DNA of 51,173 nt from assembly GCA_017623255.1 (NCBI GenBank), contig JAGAPL010000012.1:1-51173 (forward strand). The letters run 5' to 3'. Positions 43,376-51,173 of this stretch are shown piece by piece. The position numbers and the translations under genes are program-made. The DNA comes from Clostridia bacterium. GTDB taxonomy: Bacteria > Bacillota > Clostridia > Oscillospirales > CAG-272. Position 1 is the stretch's first letter. The number at the start of each line of letters is the position of its first letter. Below the pieces are notes generated by a model. It saw only the letters and a program-made list of their open reading frames with translations, ran no database searches and was not told where the DNA came from.

Positions 43376-43463
43376 AAACTTACTGTTATAACGCCATATG
43401 GGCATAAATAATGATATTTCACAAAAAAAATATTGGAAATTAGGAAAAAATGTTAAAAGCCTA

Positions 43464-43492
43464 TTGAAATTTAACAAAATATGTTGTAGAAT
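43464..43492 (+). promoter_or_regulatory. Candidate promoter of the PucR-type regulator gene
   Basis: TTGAAA (43464-43469) and TAGAAT (43487-43492), 17 nt apart, about 57 nt before the ATG at 43550. Confidence 0.6.
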
Positions 43493-43549
43493 ATAGTACA
43501 GGTTACACAATGATATAAAAATATGTCTATAAATATTAAGGAGGCACCT

Positions 43550-44635
43550 ATGTCTAACCGTTTGTTCCAGGGAATAATCCATCAGATGTCCGAAGCAGCT
43601 GACCGCACTATCGGCGTTATTGATGAAAACGGTGTTATCATCGCCTGCAGCGAGCTTGTTAAAATAGGCGAAACACGCCAGGAAGCTAAAGACGAGCTTA
43701 TCTATACAGCTGAGGCTGTTGCAATCGGCGGCTACACCTACCGTCCCATCAACTCCGGCACTAAGTGGGAATACATCGTATTCGTAGAAGGCGAAGACAA
43801 GATGGCAGACAAGCTGGCATCTATTCTCTCCATTTCTCTTGCCAACATCAAGAACCTCTATGACGAAAAGTATGACCGCAATTCTTTCATCAAGAATATC
43901 ATCCTCGACAATATCCTCCCCAGCGACATCTACATAAAGAGCAAAGAGCTCCGTTTCAACACAGAAGAAACCAGAGTTATCTTCCTCATTAAGTTCCTCA
44001 CAAAAACAGAAGTTCTTCCCTACGACGCTGTTCAGAACATTTTCCCCGACAAAACAAAGGATTATGTTATAAGCGTTGGCGAAACTGACGTTGTTCTCGT
44101 TAAGGAACTTAAGCCCGGCACAGATGTTAAGAAAATCGAAAAGTTGGCTAAATCCATCGCTGACACACTCAATTCTGAGTTCTATGCAAAGACAGTTATC
44201 GGTATCGGTACCGCTGTTGAAAACATCAAGGACCTTGCTCGCTCCTATAAGGAAGCTCAGGTTGCCCTTGAAGTTGGTAAGGTTTTCGACACAGAAAAGA
44301 ATATTATTTCTTACGAAAATCTCGGAATCGGCAGACTTATCTATCAGCTTCCCACAACACTTTGCGAGATGTTCCTTCAGGAAGTTTTCAAAAACGGTTC
44401 TCTCGATAATCTTGACCGTGAAACTCTCCTTACTATCCAGAGCTTCTTTGAAAACAATCTCAACGTTTCCGAAACATCCAGAAAGCTCTTCGTTCACAGA
44501 AACACACTTGTTTACAGACTTGAAAAGATCCGTAAAATCACCGGTCTTGATCTGAGAGAGTTTGACCACGCAATCACATTCAAGGTTGCACTTATGGTTA
44601 AACGTTACCTCACTACAAAGCCTGCAAAGTTCTGA
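43550..44635 (+). CDS. PucR/CdaR-type helix-turn-helix transcriptional regulator
   Basis: 361 residues from ATG 43550, 6 nt after AAGGAGG (an earlier in-frame ATG at 43523 has no ribosome site). The C-terminus (about 300-355) is the PucR HTH: ETLLTIQSFFENNLNVSETSRKLF, then VHRNTLVYRLEKIRKITGLDL, typical of regulators of sugar-diacid and purine use. The central part (about 185-270) resembles the GGDEF-like domain of this family (KTVIGIGTAVENIKDLARSYKEAQVAL). The N-terminal 100 residues contain a sensory-type fold with IGVIDENGVIIACS, as in CdaR. The effector is unknown. It precedes ftsE but is separated by a likely terminator, so control of ftsEX is not certain. Codon use is strongly biased, hinting at high expression. 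Confidence 0.88.
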   Translation: MSNRLFQGIIHQMSEAADRTIGVIDENGVIIACSELVKIGETRQEAKDELIYTAEAVAIGGYTYRPINSGTKWEYIVFVEGEDKMADKLASILSISLANIKNLYDEKYDRNSFIKNIILDNILPSDIYIKSKELRFNTEETRVIFLIKFLTKTEVLPYDAVQNIFPDKTKDYVISVGETDVVLVKELKPGTDVKKIEKLAKSIADTLNSEFYAKTVIGIGTAVENIKDLARSYKEAQVALEVGKVFDTEKNIISYENLGIGRLIYQLPTTLCEMFLQEVFKNGSLDNLDRETLLTIQSFFENNLNVSETSRKLFVHRNTLVYRLEKIRKITGLDLREFDHAITFKVALMVKRYLTTKPAKF

Positions 44636-44641
44636 TGCTTT

Positions 44642-44673
44642 GGGGTTGCTGTTTTGCGCAGCTGCCCCATTTT
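44642..44673 (+). terminator. Weak terminator after the regulator gene
   Basis: Arms 44642-44651 and 44659-44668 pair over 10 positions with one mismatch and one wobble, followed by ATTTTCATCGTTT. Confidence 0.45.
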
Positions 44674-44718
44674 CATCGTTTAGGACCCTAAAGGCAAAAT
44701 TACGAAAGGTTTAGTTTT

Positions 44719-45396
44719 ATGATAGACTTCAAGAACGTAAAAAAACACTATTCAAACGGAACCATCGCTCTTGACGGAGTTGATCTCCATATAGACGACG
44801 GCGAGTTCGTTTTCATCGTTGGCCATTCAGGCGCCGGTAAAACCACAATGATGAAGCTGCTCCTCCGTGAAGAGGCTGCAACATCCGGCACAATAACTGT
44901 CGGGGATTACGAATTGACGGGCATCAAAAACAACCAGATCCCTTATTACAGACGAAACCTTGGCGTTGTTTTCCAGGATTTCCGCCTCTTCCCCAACAAA
45001 ACAGTTTATGAAAACGTTGCTTTCGCAATGCAGGTTGTAGGTACTCCACGAGCTATGATCAAGCGCAGAGTTCCTGCTATCCTCACAACTGTTAACCTTG
45101 CAGATAAGCTTCAATGCTTCCCTCGTGAGCTTTCAGGCGGTGAACAGCAAAGAGTTGCCCTTGCAAGAGCACTTGCAAACAACCCTAAGATGATCATCGC
45201 AGACGAGCCTACAGGTAATATCGACCCCAAAATGAGTATTGAAATAATGAACCTGCTGATGAAGATCAACAAATTGGGCAAAACCGTTATCGTCGTTACA
45301 CACGAAAAGAACCTTGTTGACTATTACAAGCAGCGCGTTGTTGTGCTCAATGACGGAAAGATCGTTGAAGACAGAATAGGAGGTATGTTCCAGTGA
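44719..45396 (+). CDS. ftsE: Cell division ATP-binding protein FtsE
   Basis: ABC-type ATPase that works with FtsX to switch on peptidoglycan hydrolases during division or elongation. 225 residues; AAAGG lies 9 nt before the ATG. Walker A GHSGAGKT (35-42), Q-loop VVFQDFRLFP, signature LSGGEQQRVALARAL, Walker B MIIADEPTGNID and the H-loop in VVTHEKN are all present. The start MIDFKNVKKHYSNG and the length are typical. The stop overlaps ftsX by 4 nt (GTGA), and the hydrolase that FtsEX probably controls follows ftsX. Confidence 0.97.
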   Translation: MIDFKNVKKHYSNGTIALDGVDLHIDDGEFVFIVGHSGAGKTTMMKLLLREEAATSGTITVGDYELTGIKNNQIPYYRRNLGVVFQDFRLFPNKTVYENVAFAMQVVGTPRAMIKRRVPAILTTVNLADKLQCFPRELSGGEQQRVALARALANNPKMIIADEPTGNIDPKMSIEIMNLLMKINKLGKTVIVVTHEKNLVDYYKQRVVVLNDGKIVEDRIGGMFQ

Positions 45397-46292
45397 AAAG
45401 ACGATACAGTATCAGATTTTTCCTCGAACAGGCCTTCAAAGGTCTGACTCGTAACAGCGTTATGAGCGTGGCCTCAATCGCCGTGCTTATGAGCTGCCTT
45501 ATAGTGCTCGGAAGCTTCTCTCTCCTCATAATGAACATCAACGTAAACCTTGACAAGATAGCTGAGCTCAATGAGATCATGGTTTACTGTGAATACGATC
45601 TCACAGAAGAACAGATCGTCGAAGTTGAAAACAATATCAAAGGCCTTGATAACGTAGGCACGGTTACAAGAATCACAAAGGACGAGTCGCTCCAGACAAT
45701 GAAAGAAGAAAGCGGCGAATATGCAGATCTTTACAGTGATATCACCGCTGAAAACAATCCCCTTTGCGATTCATTTGAAATAGTTTATAAGGACCTTGAC
45801 GAAACTGCCGTTTTCAATCTAGAAGCTGAACTGCGCAACATCACAGGCGTTCGCAAGATCAACTCTGTTTATAAGGTTGCAAAAACTATCGACAGCCTTA
45901 AAAGCGGTATTATGCTTGTTTTCATATGGTTCCTTGTAATTCTTTTCGTTGTCAGCATTTTTGTTATCATAAATACTATCAAGCTTGCCGTTTACTCAAG
46001 AAAGAATGAGATCACGGTTATGCGATATGTCGGTGCAACAAACGGCTTTATAACATATCCCTTCATTTTCGAAGGTGTTATTATAGGCGGAGCTGCAAGT
46101 GCATTGGCATTTGCCATCCAATCATACATCTATGTATATATAGAAAAAATGGCAGCTACCGACATGCAGATGATTACTGTTCTTACTTACAAAGAAATAT
46201 GGCCCCTTCTTGTTGCCGGATTCCTTATCATCGGTATATTGACAGGCGTTATAGGAAGTGTTGCTTCTCTTCGTAAGTATCTTAAGTCTTAA
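45393..46292 (+). CDS. ftsX: Cell division permease-like protein FtsX
   Basis: Membrane partner of FtsE that passes the ATPase cycle to extracellular cell-wall hydrolases. 299 residues starting at GTG 45393, which overlaps the ftsE stop, with AGGAGG upstream. Four membrane segments (about 22-45, 170-195, 220-245 and 265-290) and a large extracellular loop (about 50-165) between the first two are as expected for FtsX. Motifs include NEIMVYCEYDLTEEQI early in the loop and RKNEITVMRYVGATNGFI before the third helix, the typical FtsX signature. Confidence 0.96.
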   Translation: MKRRYSIRFFLEQAFKGLTRNSVMSVASIAVLMSCLIVLGSFSLLIMNINVNLDKIAELNEIMVYCEYDLTEEQIVEVENNIKGLDNVGTVTRITKDESLQTMKEESGEYADLYSDITAENNPLCDSFEIVYKDLDETAVFNLEAELRNITGVRKINSVYKVAKTIDSLKSGIMLVFIWFLVILFVVSIFVIINTIKLAVYSRKNEITVMRYVGATNGFITYPFIFEGVIIGGAASALAFAIQSYIYVYIEKMAATDMQMITVLTYKEIWPLLVAGFLIIGILTGVIGSVASLRKYLKS

Positions 46293-46312
46293 CCGGAAAG
46301 GTCAGGTCTTAA

Positions 46313-47509
46313 ATGAATAATACAATCAAAAAAGCAGCATTTCGCATAGTGTCCTTCACGGCAGCAATTGCTATCGTCGCCTCAACGTTTATTTTCTATC
46401 CTGATGAGTCACAGATTCATAGCTCTGCAGCGGACGCAACCGTTCAAAAGCTTGAAGACGATATAAAAGCTCTCGAAAAGACACAAAAGGAATTGCTTAA
46501 TAAAATCAACGCAAACAAAAATGAAGCAAGCCAGGTATCACAAACCAAGACTTACCTCGACAACCTCGTTTACACGCTTGAAGCAAAAATCTCCACAGCT
46601 TCAACTCTGATCTCTGAACTTGAACAAAAAATCAGCGAAACCAACGCCGATATCACAGTTCATGAAGAAGAAATCCAGAAAACAAACGAAAAATTCATTG
46701 ACAGAATGCGAATGGCTCACGAGGACGGCACCGCAAGCTACATTGAGATGCTCCTTGAAGCCGAAAGCATAAGCGATTTTCTCTCCAGAATGGAAAGAGT
46801 CAACGCTATGCTGGAATATGATAAAACTCTGAAGCAGAATTATCAGGCAGAAAAAGAAACTCTTGAAAAAGAAAAAGCAGACCTCAGCCTCTCAGTTCAG
46901 CTTCAGCAGGAAACTCTCACTCAGCTGGAAAAAGATAAAGCTGATGCAGAAAAGCAGTCTGCTCAGGCAGCGTCTTATTATAATACCCTGCAATCTGACA
47001 CAGCAGCATATCAGGCTCAGTATAATAAAGCAAAAGCAGAAGAAGATGCGCTGGACGCAGAGCTCACAAAATACCTGAAAAGCATTCAGGAGCAAAACTC
47101 TTCACAGGTTACGGCAGACGGTGAGTATATGTGGCCCCTCCCCGTCGGACAGGGATATATCTCCTGTACATACGGCGGCAAAGACCCCGGAGGAAGACCT
47201 CACTATGCGCTTGACATTGCAATAGCATACGGCACTCCTATCTATGCTGCAAACGATGGCACAGTGCTTACAGCTACATGGCACAGCAGCTACGGCTACT
47301 ATATAGTTATCGACCACGGTAACGGTATTTCAACACTTTATGCACACTGCAGCTCTCTCAAAGTCAGCGCAGGTCAGACCGTTAAAAAAGGCCAGACAAT
47401 CGGAGGAGTTGGCTCCACAGGATATTCCACAGGTAACCATCTCCATTTCGAAGTGAGAGTGGGCGGCGTCAGAACAAACCCCCTTAACTACGTTAAAAAA
47501 GGTGTCTGA
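46313..47509 (+). CDS. M23 murein hydrolase with coiled coil, likely FtsEX target
   Basis: 398 residues. An N-terminal signal/TM segment (about 9-30) is followed by two long coiled coils (about 40-120 and 170-260) and a C-terminal M23 (LytM-type) domain (about 275-395). The zinc ligands are present: HYALDIA (His and Asp) and HLHFEVR (HxH), so it should be an active endopeptidase that cuts peptidoglycan cross-bridges, unlike the inactive EnvC. Its place 20 nt after ftsX and the coiled-coil arms match FtsEX-activated hydrolases such as CwlO and PcsB in other Firmicutes. It ends before a long hairpin at 47553-47586. The partner assignment is by context. Confidence 0.94.
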   Translation: MNNTIKKAAFRIVSFTAAIAIVASTFIFYPDESQIHSSAADATVQKLEDDIKALEKTQKELLNKINANKNEASQVSQTKTYLDNLVYTLEAKISTASTLISELEQKISETNADITVHEEEIQKTNEKFIDRMRMAHEDGTASYIEMLLEAESISDFLSRMERVNAMLEYDKTLKQNYQAEKETLEKEKADLSLSVQLQQETLTQLEKDKADAEKQSAQAASYYNTLQSDTAAYQAQYNKAKAEEDALDAELTKYLKSIQEQNSSQVTADGEYMWPLPVGQGYISCTYGGKDPGGRPHYALDIAIAYGTPIYAANDGTVLTATWHSSYGYYIVIDHGNGISTLYAHCSSLKVSAGQTVKKGQTIGGVGSTGYSTGNHLHFEVRVGGVRTNPLNYVKKGV

Positions 47510-47552
47510 GCGCTTTTTACCACAACTTTCTACAAATATTTAAGCTACAATG

Positions 47553-47586
47553 TTTTCAGTACGTCTGTTTACAGGCGTACTGAAAA
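47553..47586 (+). terminator. Long hairpin between the M23 and S41 peptidase genes
   Basis: Arms of 16 nt (47553-47568 and 47571-47586) pair with one wobble, followed by TTTCTA. The T-run is short, so it may be an attenuator; the next gene lies only 29 nt downstream. Confidence 0.55.
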
Positions 47587-47615
47587 TTTCTACATTCAGA
47601 AAAGGTTTTCACTAT

Positions 47616-48917
47616 ATGAACGAATCCAATTTTCCCGCAGAAAACGCCGGCGGGAACGCAAATGAACCATATGTGCATAGGAGCCCCAGGATTTCTGCAA
47701 GTTCAACTTTTTTCCTCGTCCTTGTTTCTGTTATAATCACTATCCTGCTCACTTTCAGCGCAACTTTGTTGCTGGCCAAAGACCTTCTCGGTATTTCCGA
47801 AAAAACCACTCTCGGCAAAATAGTTAATAAGCTGATGGCAATCGAACAGGCTCTTGATGATGAATATGTCAAAGAGATAGACGAAAATGAGCTTATAGAT
47901 TCCGTCCTCAAGGGTTATATGTACGGCATCGGCGACATTTATGCCGATTATTACACCCAGGAAGAATACGCAAGCATTATGACCGACCTTTCCGGTAAAG
48001 GAGTTGGTATCGGTGTAAGCGTTATATATAATTCGGACTACGCCGCAATTGAGGTGGTGTCCGTTTTCCCAAATTCCCCTGCGTTTGAAGCAGGAGTTCA
48101 GGCAGGAGACCTCATAGCTTATCTCTATGTTGACGGAGAATCCGTCAGCGTTGCCGAAATGGGCTATGAAAAAGCTCTTGATAATATGCTGGGAGAAGCC
48201 GGCACAAGCGCAGAATTCACCGTGTTCCGCGGCGCAGGCTATGAAGAAATAGTTGAATTTTCAATCATCCGCGCTGAATATACGGAAGCAACCGTTATGA
48301 GCCATAAATATTCTCTTGACGAAACTGTCGGCATTATAAAAATAACATCTTTTGATAATAATACCCCAACCCAGTTCAACGAAGCATTAAATAGCTTGAC
48401 ATCTGAAGGAATTCGCGGTATCATACTCGATGTACGTTATAATCCCGGCGGAGAGCTGTATTCCGTTTGCCAGACTCTTGACATTCTCCTTCCCGAAGGA
48501 CCTGTTATAAGAACGGTTGATAAAAAAGGAAAAGAAGAAATCGTATACGTTTCCGATGAAAACGAAACTAATATTCCTATGGTGGTTCTCGTAAATGAAG
48601 GAACAGCCAGCGCAGGCGAGCTTTTCACTGCAGCACTTCGCGACTACGAAAAAGCTACTATCGTTGGAACAGTGACATACGGCAAAGGCAGTATGCAAAC
48701 AACATCCCCCTTTAAAGACGGAACAGGCTTTAAATTTACAACAAGATATTATTGTCCTCCCTTCTCTGATAACTACGACGGCGTTGGCATCGTGCCCGAT
48801 GTTGTGGTGGAATTGGCAGAAGAACTAGTGAACGTTAATATCTATAAAATTGAAGACAGCGAAGATAACCAGCTCGCCGCTGCCTATAAAGAACTTTTAA
48901 ATAACATCAGTAAATAA
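47616..48917 (+). CDS. S41 family C-terminal processing protease with PDZ domain
   Basis: 433 residues from ATG 47616, with AAAAGG about 10 nt upstream; the longer upstream frame begins inside the hairpin and is unlikely. After a proline-rich cytoplasmic start there is one TM segment (about 28-50), a PDZ domain (about 105-190; GVGIGVSVIYNSDY, AGVQAGDLIAY) and the S41 core with GIILDVRYNPGG, the nucleophile Ser in EGTASAGELF and the general base Lys in GTVTYGKGSMQT. CtpA-type proteases of this class cut cell-wall hydrolases and signalling proteins outside the membrane. Next to the FtsEX hydrolase gene, it may control turnover of that hydrolase; this is inference. Confidence 0.95.
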   Translation: MNESNFPAENAGGNANEPYVHRSPRISASSTFFLVLVSVIITILLTFSATLLLAKDLLGISEKTTLGKIVNKLMAIEQALDDEYVKEIDENELIDSVLKGYMYGIGDIYADYYTQEEYASIMTDLSGKGVGIGVSVIYNSDYAAIEVVSVFPNSPAFEAGVQAGDLIAYLYVDGESVSVAEMGYEKALDNMLGEAGTSAEFTVFRGAGYEEIVEFSIIRAEYTEATVMSHKYSLDETVGIIKITSFDNNTPTQFNEALNSLTSEGIRGIILDVRYNPGGELYSVCQTLDILLPEGPVIRTVDKKGKEEIVYVSDENETNIPMVVLVNEGTASAGELFTAALRDYEKATIVGTVTYGKGSMQTTSPFKDGTGFKFTTRYYCPPFSDNYDGVGIVPDVVVELAEELVNVNIYKIEDSEDNQLAAAYKELLNNISK

Positions 48918-48938
48918 TAACCGAAAGGATCTTATATA

Positions 48939-49430
48939 ATGGAAGAAACAAAATATACTCTTTATACGGCCGAAGGCTATCAGCAGCTTATTGATGAGCT
49001 TGCATATCTTAAAGAAGTTCGCGTTCCCGAAATCAAGGTTCAGCTTGCAGAAGCAAGAAGCCACGGTGACCTTTCCGAGAACAGTGAATACGATGAAGCA
49101 AGAGACGCTCAGGCTAAGTGCTACGCAAGAATCAGCGAAGTTGAAGACCTGATCGCACATGCTAAGATCATTGACGAATCCTCTCTCAGAGACGACGTTA
49201 TCAACATCGGCTCCAAGATCAAGGTTTACGACGAAACATTTGACGAAGAAGTTGAATATACAATGGTTGGTTCAAACGAAGTAAATGCGCTTCTCAACCT
49301 TATCACAGACCAGAGCCCCATGGGTCAGGCAATGCTTGGCGCAAAGGCAGGCGATACAGTTAAGTATACAGCTCCCTGCGGCGAAGTTACACTGAAGATT
49401 CTTGAAGTTTCAAGAGAAAAGAAAAACTAA
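48939..49430 (+). CDS. greA: Transcription elongation factor GreA
   Basis: Binds RNA polymerase in the secondary channel and stimulates cleavage of backtracked RNA. 163 residues. The N-terminal coiled coil (about 8-80) contains LIDELAYLKEVRVPEIKVQL, EARSHGDLSENSEYDEARDAQ with the Asp and Glu of the tip, and the C-terminal FKBP-like part has LNLITDQSPMGQAMLGAKAGD and a hydrophobic end. GAAAGGAT lies upstream. It is 21 nt after the S41 gene and 28 nt before lysS, a pairing common in Firmicutes. Confidence 0.97.
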   Translation: MEETKYTLYTAEGYQQLIDELAYLKEVRVPEIKVQLAEARSHGDLSENSEYDEARDAQAKCYARISEVEDLIAHAKIIDESSLRDDVINIGSKIKVYDETFDEEVEYTMVGSNEVNALLNLITDQSPMGQAMLGAKAGDTVKYTAPCGEVTLKILEVSREKKN

Positions 49431-49458
49431 TTTTAGACATTGATTTAAGGAAACACAA

Positions 49459-50967
49459 ATGAGCGATATTATTGAAAATGTTGAGCTGACCGCCGAAGAA
49501 GAGGCGCAGCAGCTCTCTGAAATTCTCCAGATCCGTCGCGACAAGCTCGCAGCTCTTGTTGATGCCGGACAGAACCCCTTTGAAAAGGTAAAGTTCGATT
49601 TTGACACATACACAAATGAAATTCACGAACGTTTTGAAGAGTTTGAAAACCAGACAGTTAAAATCGCAGGCCGTATGATGAGCCGTCGCGATATGGGTAA
49701 GGCTAACTTTATCGACGTTATGGACTCTAAGGGCAGAGTTCAGTGCTACATCCGTATCAACGACATCGGCGAAGAAACATTCGACGCTTATAAGAAGTGG
49801 GATATTGGCGACATCGTTGGCGTTACAGGATTTGTTTTCAGAACAAGACGCGGTGAAATCTCCGTTCACGTTCAGCAGATCGAGCTCCTTGCAAAGAGTC
49901 TTCTTCCCCTCCCTGAAAAGTTCCACGGCCTCAAGGACACTGACACTCGTTACCGTCAGCGTTACCTTGACCTTATCGTAAACCCCGAGGTTAAGGACAC
50001 ATTCGTGCGTCGTAGTCTTATTCTTAAGGAAATCAGAAACTTCCTCGATTCCAAGGGATTCCTCGAAGTTGATACTCCCATTCTCACAACACACGAGATT
50101 GGTGCCGCTGCAAGACCTTTCAAGACTCACCATAATACCCTTGACCTTGATATGTTCCTCCGCATCGAAACAGAGCTCTACCTTAAGAGACTTATCGTAG
50201 GTGGCTTTGACAGAGTATACGAGGTTGGCCGTATTTTCAGAAACGAAGGTATGGACACAAAGCATAACCCTGAGTTCACATCTATCGAACTTTATCAGGC
50301 TTACACAGACTATAAGGGTATGATGGATATCGTTTGCGAGATGTACCCCATGCTTGCAGAAAAGATCTGCGGAAGCACAAAGATCACATATCAGGGCGTT
50401 GAGCTTGACCTTGGCAACTGGGAAAGACTCACAATGGCTGAAGCTGTTAAGAAGTACAGCGGAGCTGACTACTACGCTTGGGCAGACGATGCTGCTGCAA
50501 GAGAAGAAGCTAAGAGACTTCACGTTGAAGTTCCCTCTGATGCAACTGCAGGTACAGTTCTTATCGAACTCTTTGACGCATATGTTGAAGATAAGCTTAT
50601 CCAGCCCACAATCATCTACGATTATCCTGTTGAAAACAGCCCTCTCGCTAAGAGAAAGCCTGAGGATCCCAGATTCACAGAAAGATTTGAATACTTCATC
50701 TGCTGCACAGAATACGGCAACGCATTCTCCGAGCTTAATGACCCCATCGACCAGAAGGGCAGATTTGAGGCTCAGGTTGCAGCAAAGCTTAAGGAAGACC
50801 CCAACTCCACAGCAAAAGTTGATGATGACTATATCACAGCTCTTGAATACGGTCTGCCCCCCACAGGCGGCCTTGGATTTGGTATCGACCGTCTCGTAAT
50901 GCTGCTCACAGACAGCGCTTCCATCAGAGACGTTCTTCTCTTCCCCACAATGAAACCTCTCGACTAA
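49459..50967 (+). CDS. lysS: Lysyl-tRNA synthetase (class II)
   Basis: Attaches lysine to tRNA-Lys. 502 residues. An N-terminal OB-fold anticodon domain (about 65-165; KIAGRMMSRRDMGKANFIDV) is followed by the class II core: LVDTPILTTHEIGAAARPF-like motif 1 region (EVDTPILTTHEIGAAARPF), motif 2 FRNEGMDTKHNPEFTSIELY and motif 3 GGLGFGIDRLVMLLT, ending SIRDVLLFPTMKP. All are typical. AAGGAAAC precedes the ATG. It is the last gene of the right-hand block. Confidence 0.97.
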   Translation: MSDIIENVELTAEEEAQQLSEILQIRRDKLAALVDAGQNPFEKVKFDFDTYTNEIHERFEEFENQTVKIAGRMMSRRDMGKANFIDVMDSKGRVQCYIRINDIGEETFDAYKKWDIGDIVGVTGFVFRTRRGEISVHVQQIELLAKSLLPLPEKFHGLKDTDTRYRQRYLDLIVNPEVKDTFVRRSLILKEIRNFLDSKGFLEVDTPILTTHEIGAAARPFKTHHNTLDLDMFLRIETELYLKRLIVGGFDRVYEVGRIFRNEGMDTKHNPEFTSIELYQAYTDYKGMMDIVCEMYPMLAEKICGSTKITYQGVELDLGNWERLTMAEAVKKYSGADYYAWADDAAAREEAKRLHVEVPSDATAGTVLIELFDAYVEDKLIQPTIIYDYPVENSPLAKRKPEDPRFTERFEYFICCTEYGNAFSELNDPIDQKGRFEAQVAAKLKEDPNSTAKVDDDYITALEYGLPPTGGLGFGIDRLVMLLTDSASIRDVLLFPTMKPLD

Positions 50968-50992
50968 AAAACCCAGTAAAATCAAGGGTTTT
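50968..50992 (+). terminator. Weak hairpin right after lysS
   Basis: AAAACCC (50968-50974) pairs with GGGTTTT (50986-50992). There is no T-run beyond the stem, so it probably contributes little on its own; the strong terminator is at 51111-51156. Confidence 0.3.
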
Positions 50993-51010
50993 CGGCATCT
51001 CAAATCCGAG

Positions 51011-51032
51011 TTGACAACAAATTGACAACAAT
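51011..51032. repeat. Two tandem 11-nt repeats downstream of lysS
   Basis: TTGACAACAA occurs at 51011-51020 and 51022-51031, with a shorter related AGTTGACAG at about 51072. Short direct repeats of this type are found as arm sites of tyrosine integrases, but no integrase lies within the window, so the meaning is open. Confidence 0.5.
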
Positions 51033-51110
51033 ATTTCATATTATTTTGAAGGATTGTAACGCAGTATGAATAGTTGACAGGACAAAACACAATATAGCAC
51101 TTGCTATTTT

Positions 51111-51156
51111 GAGAACACTTTTTTGAAAGAAATTTCAAGAGGTGTTCTCTTTTTTT
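51111..51156 (+). terminator. Strong terminator near the right edge
   Basis: GAGAACAC (51111-51118) pairs with GTGTTCTC (51142-51149), extended by further pairing inside, and is followed by a run of eight T. Confidence 0.85.
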
Positions 51157-51173
51157 CGTTGGGTTTGCTTTTG

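Noticed and set aside
43352-44569. Minus-strand 405-residue frame
   Set aside because: Antisense of the PucR-type regulator gene, which has a clear HTH and ribosome site.
49387-51138. Minus-strand 583-residue frame
   Set aside because: Antisense of lysS and the region behind it; the protein has no recognisable domain and its open frame follows from lysS codon bias.

Overview
The window looks like a chromosomal stretch from a low-to-moderate GC Gram-positive Clostridia, probably an uncultured gut Oscillospirales/Ruminococcaceae-type organism. Supporting signs are strong AGGAGG-type ribosome sites, SipW-type signal peptidases, a dockerin, FIVAR and CxxC-repeat surface proteins, a CD1247-like protein, a DUF4349 lipoprotein and an FtsEX/M23/S41/GreA/LysS block. 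No rRNA, tRNA, CRISPR array, insertion sequence or prophage was seen.

Region 1 (about 1-32300, all minus strand) is a compact surface-structure locus. In transcription order it holds: a promoter near 32273-32301; a 3400-residue secreted protein with CxxC repeats and a C-terminal dockerin; a FIVAR-domain membrane protein; a degenerate HD-GYP/EAL protein; a membrane-anchored protein with a WLEGxDxDC motif; and a 752-residue SipW-type protein. A palindrome-rich gap with an internal promoter follows. Then come a second SipW-type protein, signal peptidase SipW no. 2, a membrane-anchored McrB-type AAA+ ATPase, a basic coiled-coil protein, a third SipW-type protein, signal peptidase SipW no. 1, a SipW-type beta-helix protein, two more membrane-anchored or secreted proteins, and a large SipW-type protein that runs off the left edge. 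Two SipW peptidases, five clear and two looser SipW-type substrates, and an ATPase/coiled-coil pair lying between the peptidase genes suggest a dedicated pathway for exporting and assembling a surface fibre or coat, possibly controlled through a c-di-GMP-like sensor. I do not recognise this combination as a described system.

Region 2 (32600-40200) is mixed: a MATE transporter, a DUF4349 lipoprotein, mannitol-1-phosphate dehydrogenase, a family-4 uracil-DNA glycosylase, a CBM9-like/LamG-like/cohesin-like surface protein behind a consensus promoter, and a CD1247-like zinc-ribbon gene cut by an in-frame UGA at a position where cysteine is expected.

Region 3 (40200-51173) is housekeeping. Minus strand: yqeG, an M24 peptidase and efp. 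Plus strand: rsmE, a PucR-type regulator, ftsE-ftsX, an M23 hydrolase, an S41 protease, greA and lysS. Several near-consensus sigma-A promoters (17-nt spacers) and bidirectional hairpin terminators can be read directly.

All functions are inferred from sequence motifs and family knowledge. No database search was run.
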